A stretch of 64,000 nt of DNA, from NCBI GenBank assembly GCA_040507035.1, contig JBEVVR010000053.1, forward strand, positions 23,933 to 87,932, read 5' to 3'. Of this stretch, positions 25,616 to 34,881 are shown piece by piece; positions within the stretch are counted from its first letter, which is position 1; every line of letters begins with the position of its first letter. A program made the translations under genes and the position numbers. This stretch comes from Thiodiazotropha sp040507035 (GTDB lineage Bacteria > Pseudomonadota > Gammaproteobacteria > Chromatiales > Chromatiaceae). Below the pieces are notes generated by a model. The model saw only the letters and a list, made by a program, of their open reading frames with translations. It had not been told where the DNA came from and did not search any database.

Positions 25616-26224
25616 CTAAACAACAACAGTAGGTATCACGTCCAGGGATTCCAGCGACTCAAGGAGATCGTCTATGCATTCATCGATCTTCCTGTTCTCT
25701 GTATCGATAACGATCTCAGGCTCTTCAGGCGTCTCGTAGGGTGAGGATATACCGGTGAAATTAGGAATCTCTCCCGCTCTCGCTTTTTTGTAGAGTCCTT
25801 TTACATCACGCGCTTCGCAGGCTTCAATAGACGCCTTGACGTAAACTTCGATGAAATCTCCCCCTTGAAATAGTTCACGCACCTTCTCCCTGTCTTTGCG
25901 GATGGGGGATATAAAGGCGGTAAGTGCAATGATGCCGGCATCCACGAACAGTTTCGACATCTCACCGATACGGCGTATATTCTCGGTACGATCCTCGATA
26001 CCGAAACCGAGATCTCGGCAGAGGCCATGTCTTACGTTGTCACCATCGAAGACATAGGTCCTGCAACCGCGCTGGTGAAGTCGTTCCTCAAGAGCATGCG
26101 CCAGGGTAGACTTGCCGGAACCGGAGAGCCCGGTAAACCAGAGTAGTTTTGACCTGTGCATATTCATCTTTTCACGTCGATCACGGTTTACAGTCGATTG
26201 GTGCCAGAAGATATTGTCATCCAT
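25616..26224 (-). CDS. cysC: Adenylylsulfate (APS) kinase
   Basis: Phosphorylates APS to PAPS, the sulfate donor. ATG 26224 (after TAGGAGC) gives 202 residues; a TTG farther upstream is less likely. Walker A GLSGSGKST at 32-40, DGDNVRHGLC substrate motif, FISPIRKDRE and SPYETPEEPEI are all present, so it should be active. It is not next to cysDN or cysH; it sits at the start of the polysaccharide locus that holds two sulfotransferases, so PAPS for polymer sulfation is the likely use. Confidence 0.94.
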   Translation of the reverse strand: MDDNIFWHQSTVNRDRREKMNMHRSKLLWFTGLSGSGKSTLAHALEERLHQRGCRTYVFDGDNVRHGLCRDLGFGIEDRTENIRRIGEMSKLFVDAGIIALTAFISPIRKDREKVRELFQGGDFIEVYVKASIEACEARDVKGLYKKARAGEIPNFTGISSPYETPEEPEIVIDTENRKIDECIDDLLESLESLDVIPTVVV

Positions 26225-26289
26225 GTTGTGAGCTCCTAATATCAATGTTACAGCCTAGTATGTTATCAACAGGTTTAGTTAAATAGATC

Positions 26290-27726
26290 CTAGTAAGCAT
26301 TTTCGCTTTTAAGAGTTAAAAGAGTTCGAAGCAGGATGGTCAGATCCATCCATAAAGACCAGTTGTTGATGTACTCAAGGTCGTATTTGACCCTTTTTTG
26401 CATCTGTTCAAGTTCTTTGGTCTCTCCACGGTAGCCTCGAATTTGTGCCAGTCCAGTGATACCCGGTTTGATCCGGTGCCGAGCCAGGTATGCTTTAATA
26501 TATTTCGAGTATTCTTGATTGTGTTGGAGAGCATGGGGCCTGGGACCGACAAGTGACATCTGACCTGCTAATACATTAAACAGTTGAGGTAGTTCGTCGA
26601 TACTTGTACGACGTATAACCCTACCTACACGTGTTATTCTTGGATCTTCTCGTGAAGCTTGTTTTATAACGCCGTTTATTTCTTTATGTAGTTTCATACT
26701 TCGGAATTTCCAAATTTTGAAATTCTTACCATCCCACCCGGTTCTTTCCTGTCGGAAGAGCACCGGGCCTGGCGATTCAATTTTTATTAGTATTGCTGTC
26801 AGCAGCATGATCGGACTGGCTAGTATCAATATTAATGTTGCTAATACTCGATCTTCTACTGATTTTATTAATAAGTGAGATCCAATAAGTGGAGTTTCAG
26901 ATAGCGTTAATATTGGGATTCCTGCTAGTTCTTTAACACTGTGATTTATCAAATCAAGAGCGAAGATATTAGGTGCCCAATGGATATTGACATTGAGGTT
27001 TAACAGGTCGAAATAGATGTTTTGTATGATCGGTGAGCTGTCCAAAGAGACTGCGATATAGATGGTCTGTATACCCTGAACACGGACCAACTCTTGAACA
27101 TTGTTTAAATTCCCCAAGATAGGGACGCGGTTATCCGATTGTGATTGATCAGATTGTATGGAATCAGACACAGTTACGACCCCAACCACCTCCTCAGCCA
27201 TCCACGGGTTTGAATTTATACGCTCATAAATGTGATTGGCAAGCTGGCCTGTGCCGATGATCAACGCTTTAGTGTTCACCTCGTGGGTAGCGATTCGATA
27301 CTGGATCATTCTCAATCCAAAGTGCAAAAACAACTGGATGAAGTAACCGAAAACGTAGAGGAGTAGAATAACAGTCCTTGAGTAGACTTCAGTGTTTTTG
27401 GTTAAAAAGGCTAGTAGTAACAAAAAAGCGAAAGCACTGCTCCATGCCTTGAAGAGCTTGAACGCCTTCTTTGTCATGGTGCCGTGGTGACGATAGATAT
27501 TCATACGGTCGTAAATGACCGCCATACTGCCCATCAAAGCAAGCGTCAGTACCACATAATGTATCGTAAGAGTTACATTAAAGATGAAGGGTAGGACAAG
27601 AATCAATAAGATAACAGAAACTCCGTCGAGAAATGCCTGAAGTTTTGAAGTGAGGTTGTTTCTTCGTTGTAGAAGAGATCGATCCGTGTAGCTTATTCCG
27701 AGCAATTCCTTAGCCCCTATGTCCAT
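26290..27726 (-). CDS. Undecaprenyl-phosphate sugar phosphotransferase (WcaJ/EpsB type)
   Basis: Transfers the first sugar phosphate (probably glucose-1-P) to undecaprenyl phosphate at the inner membrane. 478 residues: four or five N-terminal transmembrane helices (about 30-150), a CoA-binding-like Rossmann domain (ALIIGTGQLANHIYERI), another helix (about 290-310) and the catalytic bacterial sugar transferase domain with RTSIDELPQLFNVL, MSLVGPRPHA and RIKPGITGLAQIRGYRG. Divergent from the Wzz gene across a 655-nt spacer. Confidence 0.92.
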   Translation of the reverse strand: MDIGAKELLGISYTDRSLLQRRNNLTSKLQAFLDGVSVILLILVLPFIFNVTLTIHYVVLTLALMGSMAVIYDRMNIYRHHGTMTKKAFKLFKAWSSAFAFLLLLAFLTKNTEVYSRTVILLLYVFGYFIQLFLHFGLRMIQYRIATHEVNTKALIIGTGQLANHIYERINSNPWMAEEVVGVVTVSDSIQSDQSQSDNRVPILGNLNNVQELVRVQGIQTIYIAVSLDSSPIIQNIYFDLLNLNVNIHWAPNIFALDLINHSVKELAGIPILTLSETPLIGSHLLIKSVEDRVLATLILILASPIMLLTAILIKIESPGPVLFRQERTGWDGKNFKIWKFRSMKLHKEINGVIKQASREDPRITRVGRVIRRTSIDELPQLFNVLAGQMSLVGPRPHALQHNQEYSKYIKAYLARHRIKPGITGLAQIRGYRGETKELEQMQKRVKYDLEYINNWSLWMDLTILLRTLLTLKSENAY

Positions 27727-28381
27727 GAAGTCCTATATCAGTTATTAAATTATGCGATAAGTTATTGCTTAAAGGAAGGAGCTATCTACATCAGTAAAAG
27801 TGAAAGAATAGATTCATTGTCAAATACAAAATAACTGGTTGGTTTTGTTATGCGGTCTACCAAGCGGGAACAATAGTCAGGACGATAACCGATATGCTGA
27901 TTGAAATGCTAATGCCATTAAAAAGTGATAACTGGTTGGCATTTTAGAAAGAAAAAATGAGGTCAATAATAGGGGTAAAGGAACAAACTTTCCCGCAACA
28001 AATGAGCGAAATTGAGCGGTGATTAATTACGATGCAAACCACTCGGTAACTTGATTCCTGATATATGTATAGAGTAGACAAATAGAGCTTATTACAGCAT
28101 GATTTCGTGCGTGAACTGAACTATCTAAAGCTACGCAATAGGGTATGAAGGTGGTTATTTTGTTGTGCTATCAAGGTGTCAATACTGACTCTATTCTTAC
28201 TGCTGGAGTTAGATTAAGAGTACTGAAAACGTCTGACTTGAGACGCCACGTTTGGGTAGTTCTAGCAAATTGCCAATCGGTTGAATAGTAAAGATAACTG
28301 GATGGCAAAAACTATTTTTAAAATTTCACTTCACAGTACTTCCTGATATTATTTGTGATTCGTTAGCTGAGGCCTCTGTTA
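27727..28381. other. Long divergent intergenic region with a repeated motif
   Basis: Spacer of 655 nt between the initiating glycosyltransferase (-) and the Wzz/GumC gene (+). It is AT-rich and holds three direct copies of a GATAACTGG(T/A)TGGC-like motif (see the repeat entry). No ORF above about 50 codons or RNA gene is recognised. It likely contains the divergent promoters of the polysaccharide locus, but I could not identify clear hexamers. Confidence 0.5.
27831..28307 (+). repeat. Three direct copies of a GATAACTGGwTGGC motif
   Basis: Copies at 27831-27842 (ATAACTGGTTGG), 27927-27940 (GATAACTGGTTGGC) and 28293-28307 (GATAACTGGATGGCA), all in the same direction. The last is about 75 nt before the Wzz start. 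Such spaced direct repeats in an upstream region suggest binding sites for a regulator of the polysaccharide genes, though AT-rich sequence makes chance matches possible. Confidence 0.4.
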
Positions 28382-29992
28382 ATGGACATTATGGAAGACG
28401 TAAAACCTCTAGGAATCAACGACTATCTGGCTATCCTCAAACGCCGTAAGAAGCAGCTGATCATCCCAGCCTTGATTATATTTGTCATATGTGCAGGCTT
28501 TGCTGTTGCTCTGCCATCAGTCTATCGTTCAGAGGCGACCATCCTTATCGAGCAACAGGAAGTTCCGAATGAACTTGTCCGCTCAACAGTGACATCCTAC
28601 GCTGCTGAGCGTATCCAGGTTATCAGTCAACGTGTCATGACAACGGAAAATTTGAGTAAAATCATTGACGGTTATGGGCTTTATGAAAACAAGCGCGATA
28701 CAGTCAGTATGACCATCTTATCGGAAAAGCTCCGTAAAAATATAGAGTTGGAGATAATAAGTGCGGATGTCGTTGATCCACGTAGCGGCCGACCAACAAA
28801 AGCGACGATTGCCTTTAAGCTCTCATTTAGTGATAAAGATCCGCGTATTGCACAGAAAGTAACCAATGAACTTGTTTCTCTCTATCGTAATGAAAATCTA
28901 AGGCAGCGTACGCAGTCAGCTCTGGAAACATCTAGCTTCCTAAGTTCGGAAGCAAACAAACTCAAAAAAGATCTATTGGAACTAGAGTCATCACTCGCTA
29001 CTTTCAAAGAGAAACATGTAAATAATTTACCGGAACTTCAAGAGATCAATATAAGACTCATGGAGCGAAATGAGCGTGAGCTCTCAGAGATTACACAACA
29101 GATTAATAATCTGGAAGAGCGGAAGATTTACTTGGAATCAGAACTGGCTCAAATAAATCCCATAACAGATATCTATAACTCCAGTGGGAGTAGAGTTATG
29201 GGTACGGAGGATAGGATACGGATACTGCAGTCGGAGTATCTTCAATTAGAGACACGATATACAGATCAACACCCAACACTTATTAAAATCAGAGATGAGA
29301 TTGAGGTGCTAAAAAAAGAGTTTGATGAAAATTCAAGCAATCAAAAACGGATATCGCAGTCTGATAATCCTGCATATTTACAATTAGAGACACAACTCAA
29401 TGCTGCTGAAGTGGAGTTGGTTTCCCTCAGGGATATGAAGGCGGAGATAACTAATAAGATTCGTGACTATGAGAATCGATTGATACAGAGTCCTCAGGTT
29501 GAGCGTGAGTACCGTAATTTGACTCGTGATTACGAAAATGCAAAGGCTAAATATCAGGAAGTCAAGTCTAAGCAACTAGAAGCAGATATAGCAAAATCAC
29601 TAGAGAGTGAACGTAAAGGTGAAAGGTTCTCACTAATAGAACCACCCCAACTCCCTGAAAAACCGGACAAACCGAACAGACTAGTCATCACCTTCATAGG
29701 TTTTGTATTTGGCTTGTTTGGCGGTGTTGGTAATGTAGCCTTGAAGGAGAGCATAGATGATACTATTCATGGGTCAAAAGACGTTGAAATTATCACCAGT
29801 GCTCAACCATTAGCAATTATTCCTCTAATAAAGAGTCAAGACAGAGCATTTATAAAAACTCACAAAATCTTATTAATAAGTGCAGTGATTGTTGCAGTAA
29901 TAGTGGTAGGCATTACATTGATACATAGTTTTATCATGCCGTTTGATGTGCTTTGGCCAGTCATAATGAGAAAAATAGGCCTTCAAATTTAA
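28382..29992 (+). CDS. Polysaccharide co-polymerase, Wzz/GumC family
   Basis: Controls chain length and export of the exopolysaccharide in the inner membrane. 536 residues: short cytoplasmic start (LGINDYLAILKRRKK), transmembrane helix about 25-45, a long periplasmic coiled-coil domain (about 170-410, with YLQLETRYTDQHPTLIKIRD), the conserved proline-rich PPQLPEKPDKPNR before a helix at about 430-450, and a last helix near 497-517. It matches the exosortase-linked GumC type. The autokinase follows 80 nt later. Confidence 0.9.
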   Translation: MDIMEDVKPLGINDYLAILKRRKKQLIIPALIIFVICAGFAVALPSVYRSEATILIEQQEVPNELVRSTVTSYAAERIQVISQRVMTTENLSKIIDGYGLYENKRDTVSMTILSEKLRKNIELEIISADVVDPRSGRPTKATIAFKLSFSDKDPRIAQKVTNELVSLYRNENLRQRTQSALETSSFLSSEANKLKKDLLELESSLATFKEKHVNNLPELQEINIRLMERNERELSEITQQINNLEERKIYLESELAQINPITDIYNSSGSRVMGTEDRIRILQSEYLQLETRYTDQHPTLIKIRDEIEVLKKEFDENSSNQKRISQSDNPAYLQLETQLNAAEVELVSLRDMKAEITNKIRDYENRLIQSPQVEREYRNLTRDYENAKAKYQEVKSKQLEADIAKSLESERKGERFSLIEPPQLPEKPDKPNRLVITFIGFVFGLFGGVGNVALKESIDDTIHGSKDVEIITSAQPLAIIPLIKSQDRAFIKTHKILLISAVIVAVIVVGITLIHSFIMPFDVLWPVIMRKIGLQI

Positions 29993-30074
29993 AAGTAAAC
30001 TGTATTTGAGAGTGAAACGAATTAGGGAAAGAGAATAGAGTTATTACACCAATATAAAATAGCAAGTAGACAAT

Positions 30075-30890
30075 ATGGAAAAGATAAAAAAAGCACTAGA
30101 AAAGGCGAGTATTAGTAGAAGCAATAGTCGTTCAAATATTCCTAGTCAAAGAAATACATTTAGTATCACACCAAGAAATAGAGTACCCGATATAACATAT
30201 ACAGAAACATCCAAGCTAGAATTGCAAATCGATCATTTACGTAAGAATTGTATAATTACGGGAGAAGATAACGATCCTGTCACGGATGCATACAAAGTAC
30301 TACGCACTCGTATACTACAATATATGAGAGAAAATAAGTGTAGCTCGCTTGCAATAACTAGTCCAACCAGTGGTAATGGTAAGACAATAAACGCAATCAA
30401 TCTTTCAATAAGTCTTTCAAAAGATGTTAATCAAACAGTACTTCTTGTGGATTTCGATTTACGCAACCCTAATATCGGAAAGTATTTAACGACACAAACA
30501 TTGCCTGGTCTAAGTGATTATCTAGACGGTAACAAGACAATATCAGAGATACTTTTTAACCCGAATATCGAAAGATTGGTTGTACTTCCTGGCAACAAAC
30601 CCTATACCAATTCATCAGAGATGTTGTCATCGCCAAAGATACAAGATCTTGTTCATGAATTAAAGAATTACTATAAAAGCAGAATCGTCATTTTTGACCT
30701 CCCACCCGTATTACCTTGTGACGATGCTTTGGCATTTTTACCTTATGTCGATTCGTTTATGTTGGTAGTAGAGGATAAAAAGAATAAGAAAGAAGAAATC
30801 GTTAGAGCACACCAGTTGTTGGATCAAGATAAGTTTATAGGTACTGTTATTAATAAATCGAGTGAGGAAGTATCACTCTATAGTTACTGA
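30075..30890 (+). CDS. Tyrosine autokinase, CpsD/CapB family
   Basis: Cytoplasmic BY-kinase that pairs with the Wzz/GumC protein encoded upstream. 271 residues with a basic, Ser-rich N-terminus, DAYKVLRTRI, Walker A SPTSGNGKT, Walker A' VLLVDFDLRNPNIG and Walker B IVIFDLPPVLPCDD. The C-terminus has only two tyrosines (SLYSY) rather than a long tyrosine cluster, as in exosortase-associated autokinases. Base composition is already AT-rich here. Confidence 0.9.
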   Translation: MEKIKKALEKASISRSNSRSNIPSQRNTFSITPRNRVPDITYTETSKLELQIDHLRKNCIITGEDNDPVTDAYKVLRTRILQYMRENKCSSLAITSPTSGNGKTINAINLSISLSKDVNQTVLLVDFDLRNPNIGKYLTTQTLPGLSDYLDGNKTISEILFNPNIERLVVLPGNKPYTNSSEMLSSPKIQDLVHELKNYYKSRIVIFDLPPVLPCDDALAFLPYVDSFMLVVEDKKNKKEEIVRAHQLLDQDKFIGTVINKSSEEVSLYSY

Positions 30891-31083
30891 GGTATGGTAA
30901 GTATGCCGTTTATGATGGGTATTTGAATATAATCAAATGTAGATTCAGAAAAAAGGTTCGAAACCAGAACAGTGATTAACTATGAACATGTTTTGTATCT
31001 CGTAATGGTTACGATATTATAAATTTCAATTATATATGAAGTTATTCTGAAAGATAACTATTATAAGTAGTCTGGCGATCAAC

Positions 31084-32103
31084 ATGAATAGGGATAAAAT
31101 GAAGGTGTCTGTATTGATTCCTTTATACAATGCGGAGAGTTATATATCAGATACTATTGAGTCATGTATCAATCAAACATATGAGAATGTCGAAATAATA
31201 ATTGTAGATGACGGATCAACTGATAACAGTTACAAAATCGTAGAGCAGTACGCTTTAAAATACTCAAATGTTTTTCTTCATAAGCAAGCAAATGCCGGTG
31301 CACCTAAAGCACGAAATCTAGCCTTCAAGAAATCTTCTGGTGAATATATTATTTTCTTGGATTCAGATGACATTTTGCAAAAGAATAAAATATCACTCCA
31401 AATTAATGACGCAATATCTCATGGAAAAGATAATCTCTACTGTGGCAGATTCATGCGTTTTAAGGACAGTATTAACAGCGCGGTCAACACACACACAAAT
31501 ATATATAAAAATTATGAAGTGGCGAGAGATTGGCTCATTTCCTCATGGCGGACAGGAGAAATGGGTCAAACATCAATATGGATGGTTCATTATGAATTGA
31601 TAGTAAAGGCTGGTCCATGGAATGAGGAGTTGACAAAAAACCAAGATGGAGAGTTTTTTTGTCGTGTTGTGCTAAACAGCAAAAGTATTGTATATAACGA
31701 TAATGCTGTTGTTTATTATAGAGTTAGACATGATTCATTATCGAGAAATATAACAGAGAAATCCGCAGAAAGTACCTTATATTCTTACCTCTTATATGAA
31801 CATAGTATCAAGCAATATTTAAATAAAGATACTAAGTATGCCTTAGCGCACTGTTATTATGATTTCATCAATCATTATTATCCAAATTATCCTAAATTGA
31901 TTACCCAAGCTGAAAACAAAATAAAGTACTTTGGATTTTCTTATCATGAACTCTGCAGAAAACAACACATGTCGATACTTTCGAAATATTTTGGTATGAA
32001 AAGTGTTCTAATATTGAAGTACTACTTAAAAAAACTAAAGAGTAATAACTATCAAACACAACGTGGTGCAAAATCACTAAGTATAGGTGGACAATTAGAT
32101 TAA
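31084..32103 (+). CDS. Family 2 glycosyltransferase
   Basis: Adds a sugar to the lipid-linked repeat unit. 339 residues; GT-A fold with VSVLIPLYNAESYISDTIES, IIIVDDGSTDN and the metal-binding YIIFLDSDD. The C-terminal 130 residues are Lys- and Tyr-rich and of no known domain. ATG 31102 is an alternative start. AT-rich gene with a long spacer (193 nt) from the autokinase. Donor sugar cannot be told from sequence. Confidence 0.9.
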   Translation: MNRDKMKVSVLIPLYNAESYISDTIESCINQTYENVEIIIVDDGSTDNSYKIVEQYALKYSNVFLHKQANAGAPKARNLAFKKSSGEYIIFLDSDDILQKNKISLQINDAISHGKDNLYCGRFMRFKDSINSAVNTHTNIYKNYEVARDWLISSWRTGEMGQTSIWMVHYELIVKAGPWNEELTKNQDGEFFCRVVLNSKSIVYNDNAVVYYRVRHDSLSRNITEKSAESTLYSYLLYEHSIKQYLNKDTKYALAHCYYDFINHYYPNYPKLITQAENKIKYFGFSYHELCRKQHMSILSKYFGMKSVLILKYYLKKLKSNNYQTQRGAKSLSIGGQLD

Positions 32104-32248
32104 ACAAAAGTAAGAGCAGTTATCAGTCCACTCATTATTTAGTAGATGTTATTTATGTAGGATAAAGTGGATCGGCACAAGTTATTCATTAACGAAACGA
32201 GTTATGTTTAACATATATACCATATCATCAGTAGCACTTTTATAACTA

Positions 32249-33580
32249 GTGACAAATCAAATAAAATCATTTTTTAAACGCCCTAGTATCCGCCACTTAG
32301 GTGCTAATACACTATGGATTCTTGGTGAAAGAACTCTCACAATGAGTTTGGCCTTTGCTGTATCCATTGTTGTCTCAAGGTATTTAGGGCCAGAAAGATA
32401 CGGAATATTGTCATACGCTATTTCTTTTACAACAATCTTCGCAATTGCAGGACATCTAGGACTTAGTGGCTTAGTTATAAAAGATATAGTTAAATATCCT
32501 GAAAAAAGTAATGAAACACTGGGTACAGTATTTGCGCTTAAATATGCTGGTATATTGATAGGATTTTGTATATTACTACTATTTACTTTTTCAACTGAAG
32601 TAGGAGGCAGCAAGGAATTCTGGGTCTTACTAATTGTATCATTAACAATAATTTTTCAACCTTTTGAGATATTCAACTATTGGTTTTCAGCAAAAATACA
32701 GGGTAAATATATATTTTTTTCTAAAATAACCGCAATTACCATAGCATCAATAATAAAAGTAATACTAGTATTGGCAAGCGCCGGTTTGATTTATTTTGCT
32801 CTTACGAATGTGCTATTGGCATTTATATCAGCGACACTATACCTGATATTTTTCCATAAGCTCGGTAACGCACCCATTTTTTCATGGATAGTCTCAATAT
32901 CAAGGGGAAAAGATCTTCTTAGTCAAGGATGGATGGTGTTTCTAGGGTCCATATTCGCGGTTATATACTTAAAAGTCGATCAAGTTATGCTCAGATGGTT
33001 GGTGGATAATGAATCTGTTGGTATTTATGCAATTGCAGCAAATTTATCGGAAGCTTGGTACTTCATACCTACTGCGATTGTAACATCACTTTTTCCAAAA
33101 CTGATTCAACTTAGAGAAAAGAATGAAAAGCAGTACCTTAAAAGATTCCAACAACTATTTGACTTTCTCTTTGCGCTCGCATGTATTGTTGCAATTATTA
33201 TTAGTATGTTTGCTCAACCTCTGATTCTTTTGCTTTATGGTTCGGAATATACGCAGTCTGCTGCTATTCTTGTAATACATATATGGGCAGGATTATTTAT
33301 TTTTATGAGAAGTGCCCTAAGTAGGTGGATCATAATTGAAAATGCTTTGGTTTTTTCATTAATTACTCAAGGAATGGGCGCCTTTATGAATATCCTGCTG
33401 AATTTGTTGTTGATTCCTTTATATAGTGGGAAGGGTGCGGCTTTTGCAACACTCATTTCGTACGCCGTGGCATCTTACATTTCATTACTATTCTACAGGC
33501 GATCTCGACCGATTTTTTGGATGATGACAAGAGCTATAGTTTCTCCAATTAGATATCCTGCACTATATTTCAAGAAATGA
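32249..33580 (+). CDS. wzx: Wzx-type flippase
   Basis: Flips the lipid-linked repeat unit across the inner membrane. The 443-residue, strongly hydrophobic protein has about 12 transmembrane segments and the N-terminal LWILGERTLTMSLAFAVSIVVSRYLGPERYG typical of the polysaccharide biosynthesis/MATE-like family, read in two parts. The start is a GTG. It overlaps the next gene by 4 nt (ATGA), so the flippase, FrhB-like and pyruvyl transferase genes are likely co-translated. Confidence 0.9.
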   Translation: MTNQIKSFFKRPSIRHLGANTLWILGERTLTMSLAFAVSIVVSRYLGPERYGILSYAISFTTIFAIAGHLGLSGLVIKDIVKYPEKSNETLGTVFALKYAGILIGFCILLLFTFSTEVGGSKEFWVLLIVSLTIIFQPFEIFNYWFSAKIQGKYIFFSKITAITIASIIKVILVLASAGLIYFALTNVLLAFISATLYLIFFHKLGNAPIFSWIVSISRGKDLLSQGWMVFLGSIFAVIYLKVDQVMLRWLVDNESVGIYAIAANLSEAWYFIPTAIVTSLFPKLIQLREKNEKQYLKRFQQLFDFLFALACIVAIIISMFAQPLILLLYGSEYTQSAAILVIHIWAGLFIFMRSALSRWIIIENALVFSLITQGMGAFMNILLNLLLIPLYSGKGAAFATLISYAVASYISLLFYRRSRPIFWMMTRAIVSPIRYPALYFKK

Positions 33581-34869
33581 AAAAAATACGTCCTGACATT
33601 ACACCTATTGTCAATTCGTATTTATGTCACAGTTGCGGAGCATGCTATGCATCATGTGGACACGGTTCTATTAGCTTTACAGAAAGTATTGGAGGCTACT
33701 ACTTTCCGATAATTGATTATGATTCTTGTACTAGATGTGGTTTATGTCTCGATGTATGTTCTGGAGATCATTTAGGAAATACAGCCGTTAATAAATTGAC
33801 GGATGACCCCTTCATTGGCAATATTAAAATGTGCAAAGTCGGTGTTAGTACGAAAAAGGAAATTTACGAAAATAGTCAAAGTGGAGGCGTTGTTACCGGG
33901 TTACTGAGTTATCTCCTGGATACCAGGGCAATTGAGGTTGCTGTGGTTTCAATAATGCAAGAGAAAGTACCACCTCGAGGAGATGTCATACTGGCATATA
34001 ATTCAAAAGATCTTGCCAGATCACAGAAGTCAAAATACACACCTATACCTTTGTTGAATATATTACATAAGCTAAATAATGTTAAGGGCCCTATAGCAAT
34101 TGTTGGGTTAGCTTGTCATATGCAAAGTTTACAAAACTACTGCGAAGTATTTAAAAAAATTCGAAAAAAAGAGATTATAAAAATAGGACTAATATGTGAT
34201 CGAGTATTAACAACTACTTCAATAGACTTCATATCGACAATGGCTACCAAAAAAAGTGTTAAACACCTAATTTTCAGAGATAAAGGAAAAGCATCATATC
34301 CGGGATATCCGCTCGTAATAACAACTGACAATCATAGAATCAAACTTGATAAAAAAGTACGTTTAAGAATGAAAGATTACTTTACACCAGCTCGTTGTAG
34401 GCTCTGTTTTGACAAAATGAATGTCTTATCAGATATAGTGTGCGGAGATCCTCATGGAATGAATACAGATAATCAAAATAATGGAGAAACCCTACTGTTT
34501 GTTAGAACAAATAAAGGCAAAGAGATTATTAATAATGCAGAAACTGATAATGCATTGAAATTAAGAGATGCTAATGTTGATAGAGCAATAATTGGGCAAT
34601 CAATTGAGAAAAAAAGATACGACTGGTCGGCGTATACACTAGCATGGGAAGCAATGGGTCATACCAGTCCAAATTATTCGTTTAAACCAAAATTAGCCAA
34701 GATTGAAAATCATAAGGCACGTCTTGTCCATGCTCTCAATTTAGACAGATATGAAACGAAAAGTGAGTTAATAGAAGACGCAAAAAAGTTCTATTACAAG
34801 GATGGGGTAAAAAGAAAAATAGCTAATTACTACTTAAAATTATTAAAAAAATGTAATGTAAATAAATAG
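33577..34869 (+). CDS. FrhB-like Fe-S protein (coenzyme F420 hydrogenase beta-subunit family)
   Basis: A 430-residue protein with two N-terminal 4Fe-4S motifs (CHSCGACYASCG and CTRCGLCLDVC) followed by FrhB N- and C-terminal domains (SQSGGVVTGLLSYLL, VGLACHMQSL, CRLCFDKMNVLSDIVCGDP). F420-dependent hydrogenase activity is not implied: relatives sit in polysaccharide clusters beside pyruvyl transferases, as here, with an unknown reductive or sugar-modifying role. It overlaps wzx by 4 nt and precedes the pyruvyl transferase by 12 nt. Confidence 0.88.
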   Translation: MKKIRPDITPIVNSYLCHSCGACYASCGHGSISFTESIGGYYFPIIDYDSCTRCGLCLDVCSGDHLGNTAVNKLTDDPFIGNIKMCKVGVSTKKEIYENSQSGGVVTGLLSYLLDTRAIEVAVVSIMQEKVPPRGDVILAYNSKDLARSQKSKYTPIPLLNILHKLNNVKGPIAIVGLACHMQSLQNYCEVFKKIRKKEIIKIGLICDRVLTTTSIDFISTMATKKSVKHLIFRDKGKASYPGYPLVITTDNHRIKLDKKVRLRMKDYFTPARCRLCFDKMNVLSDIVCGDPHGMNTDNQNNGETLLFVRTNKGKEIINNAETDNALKLRDANVDRAIIGQSIEKKRYDWSAYTLAWEAMGHTSPNYSFKPKLAKIENHKARLVHALNLDRYETKSELIEDAKKFYYKDGVKRKIANYYLKLLKKCNVNK

Positions 34870-34881
34870 AGAATAGTACAA

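Noticed and set aside
33577..34869. F420-dependent hydrogenase or methanogen-type metabolism
   Set aside because: The FrhB-like protein lies within polysaccharide genes beside a pyruvyl transferase and no other hydrogenase subunits are present; the name reflects family only.
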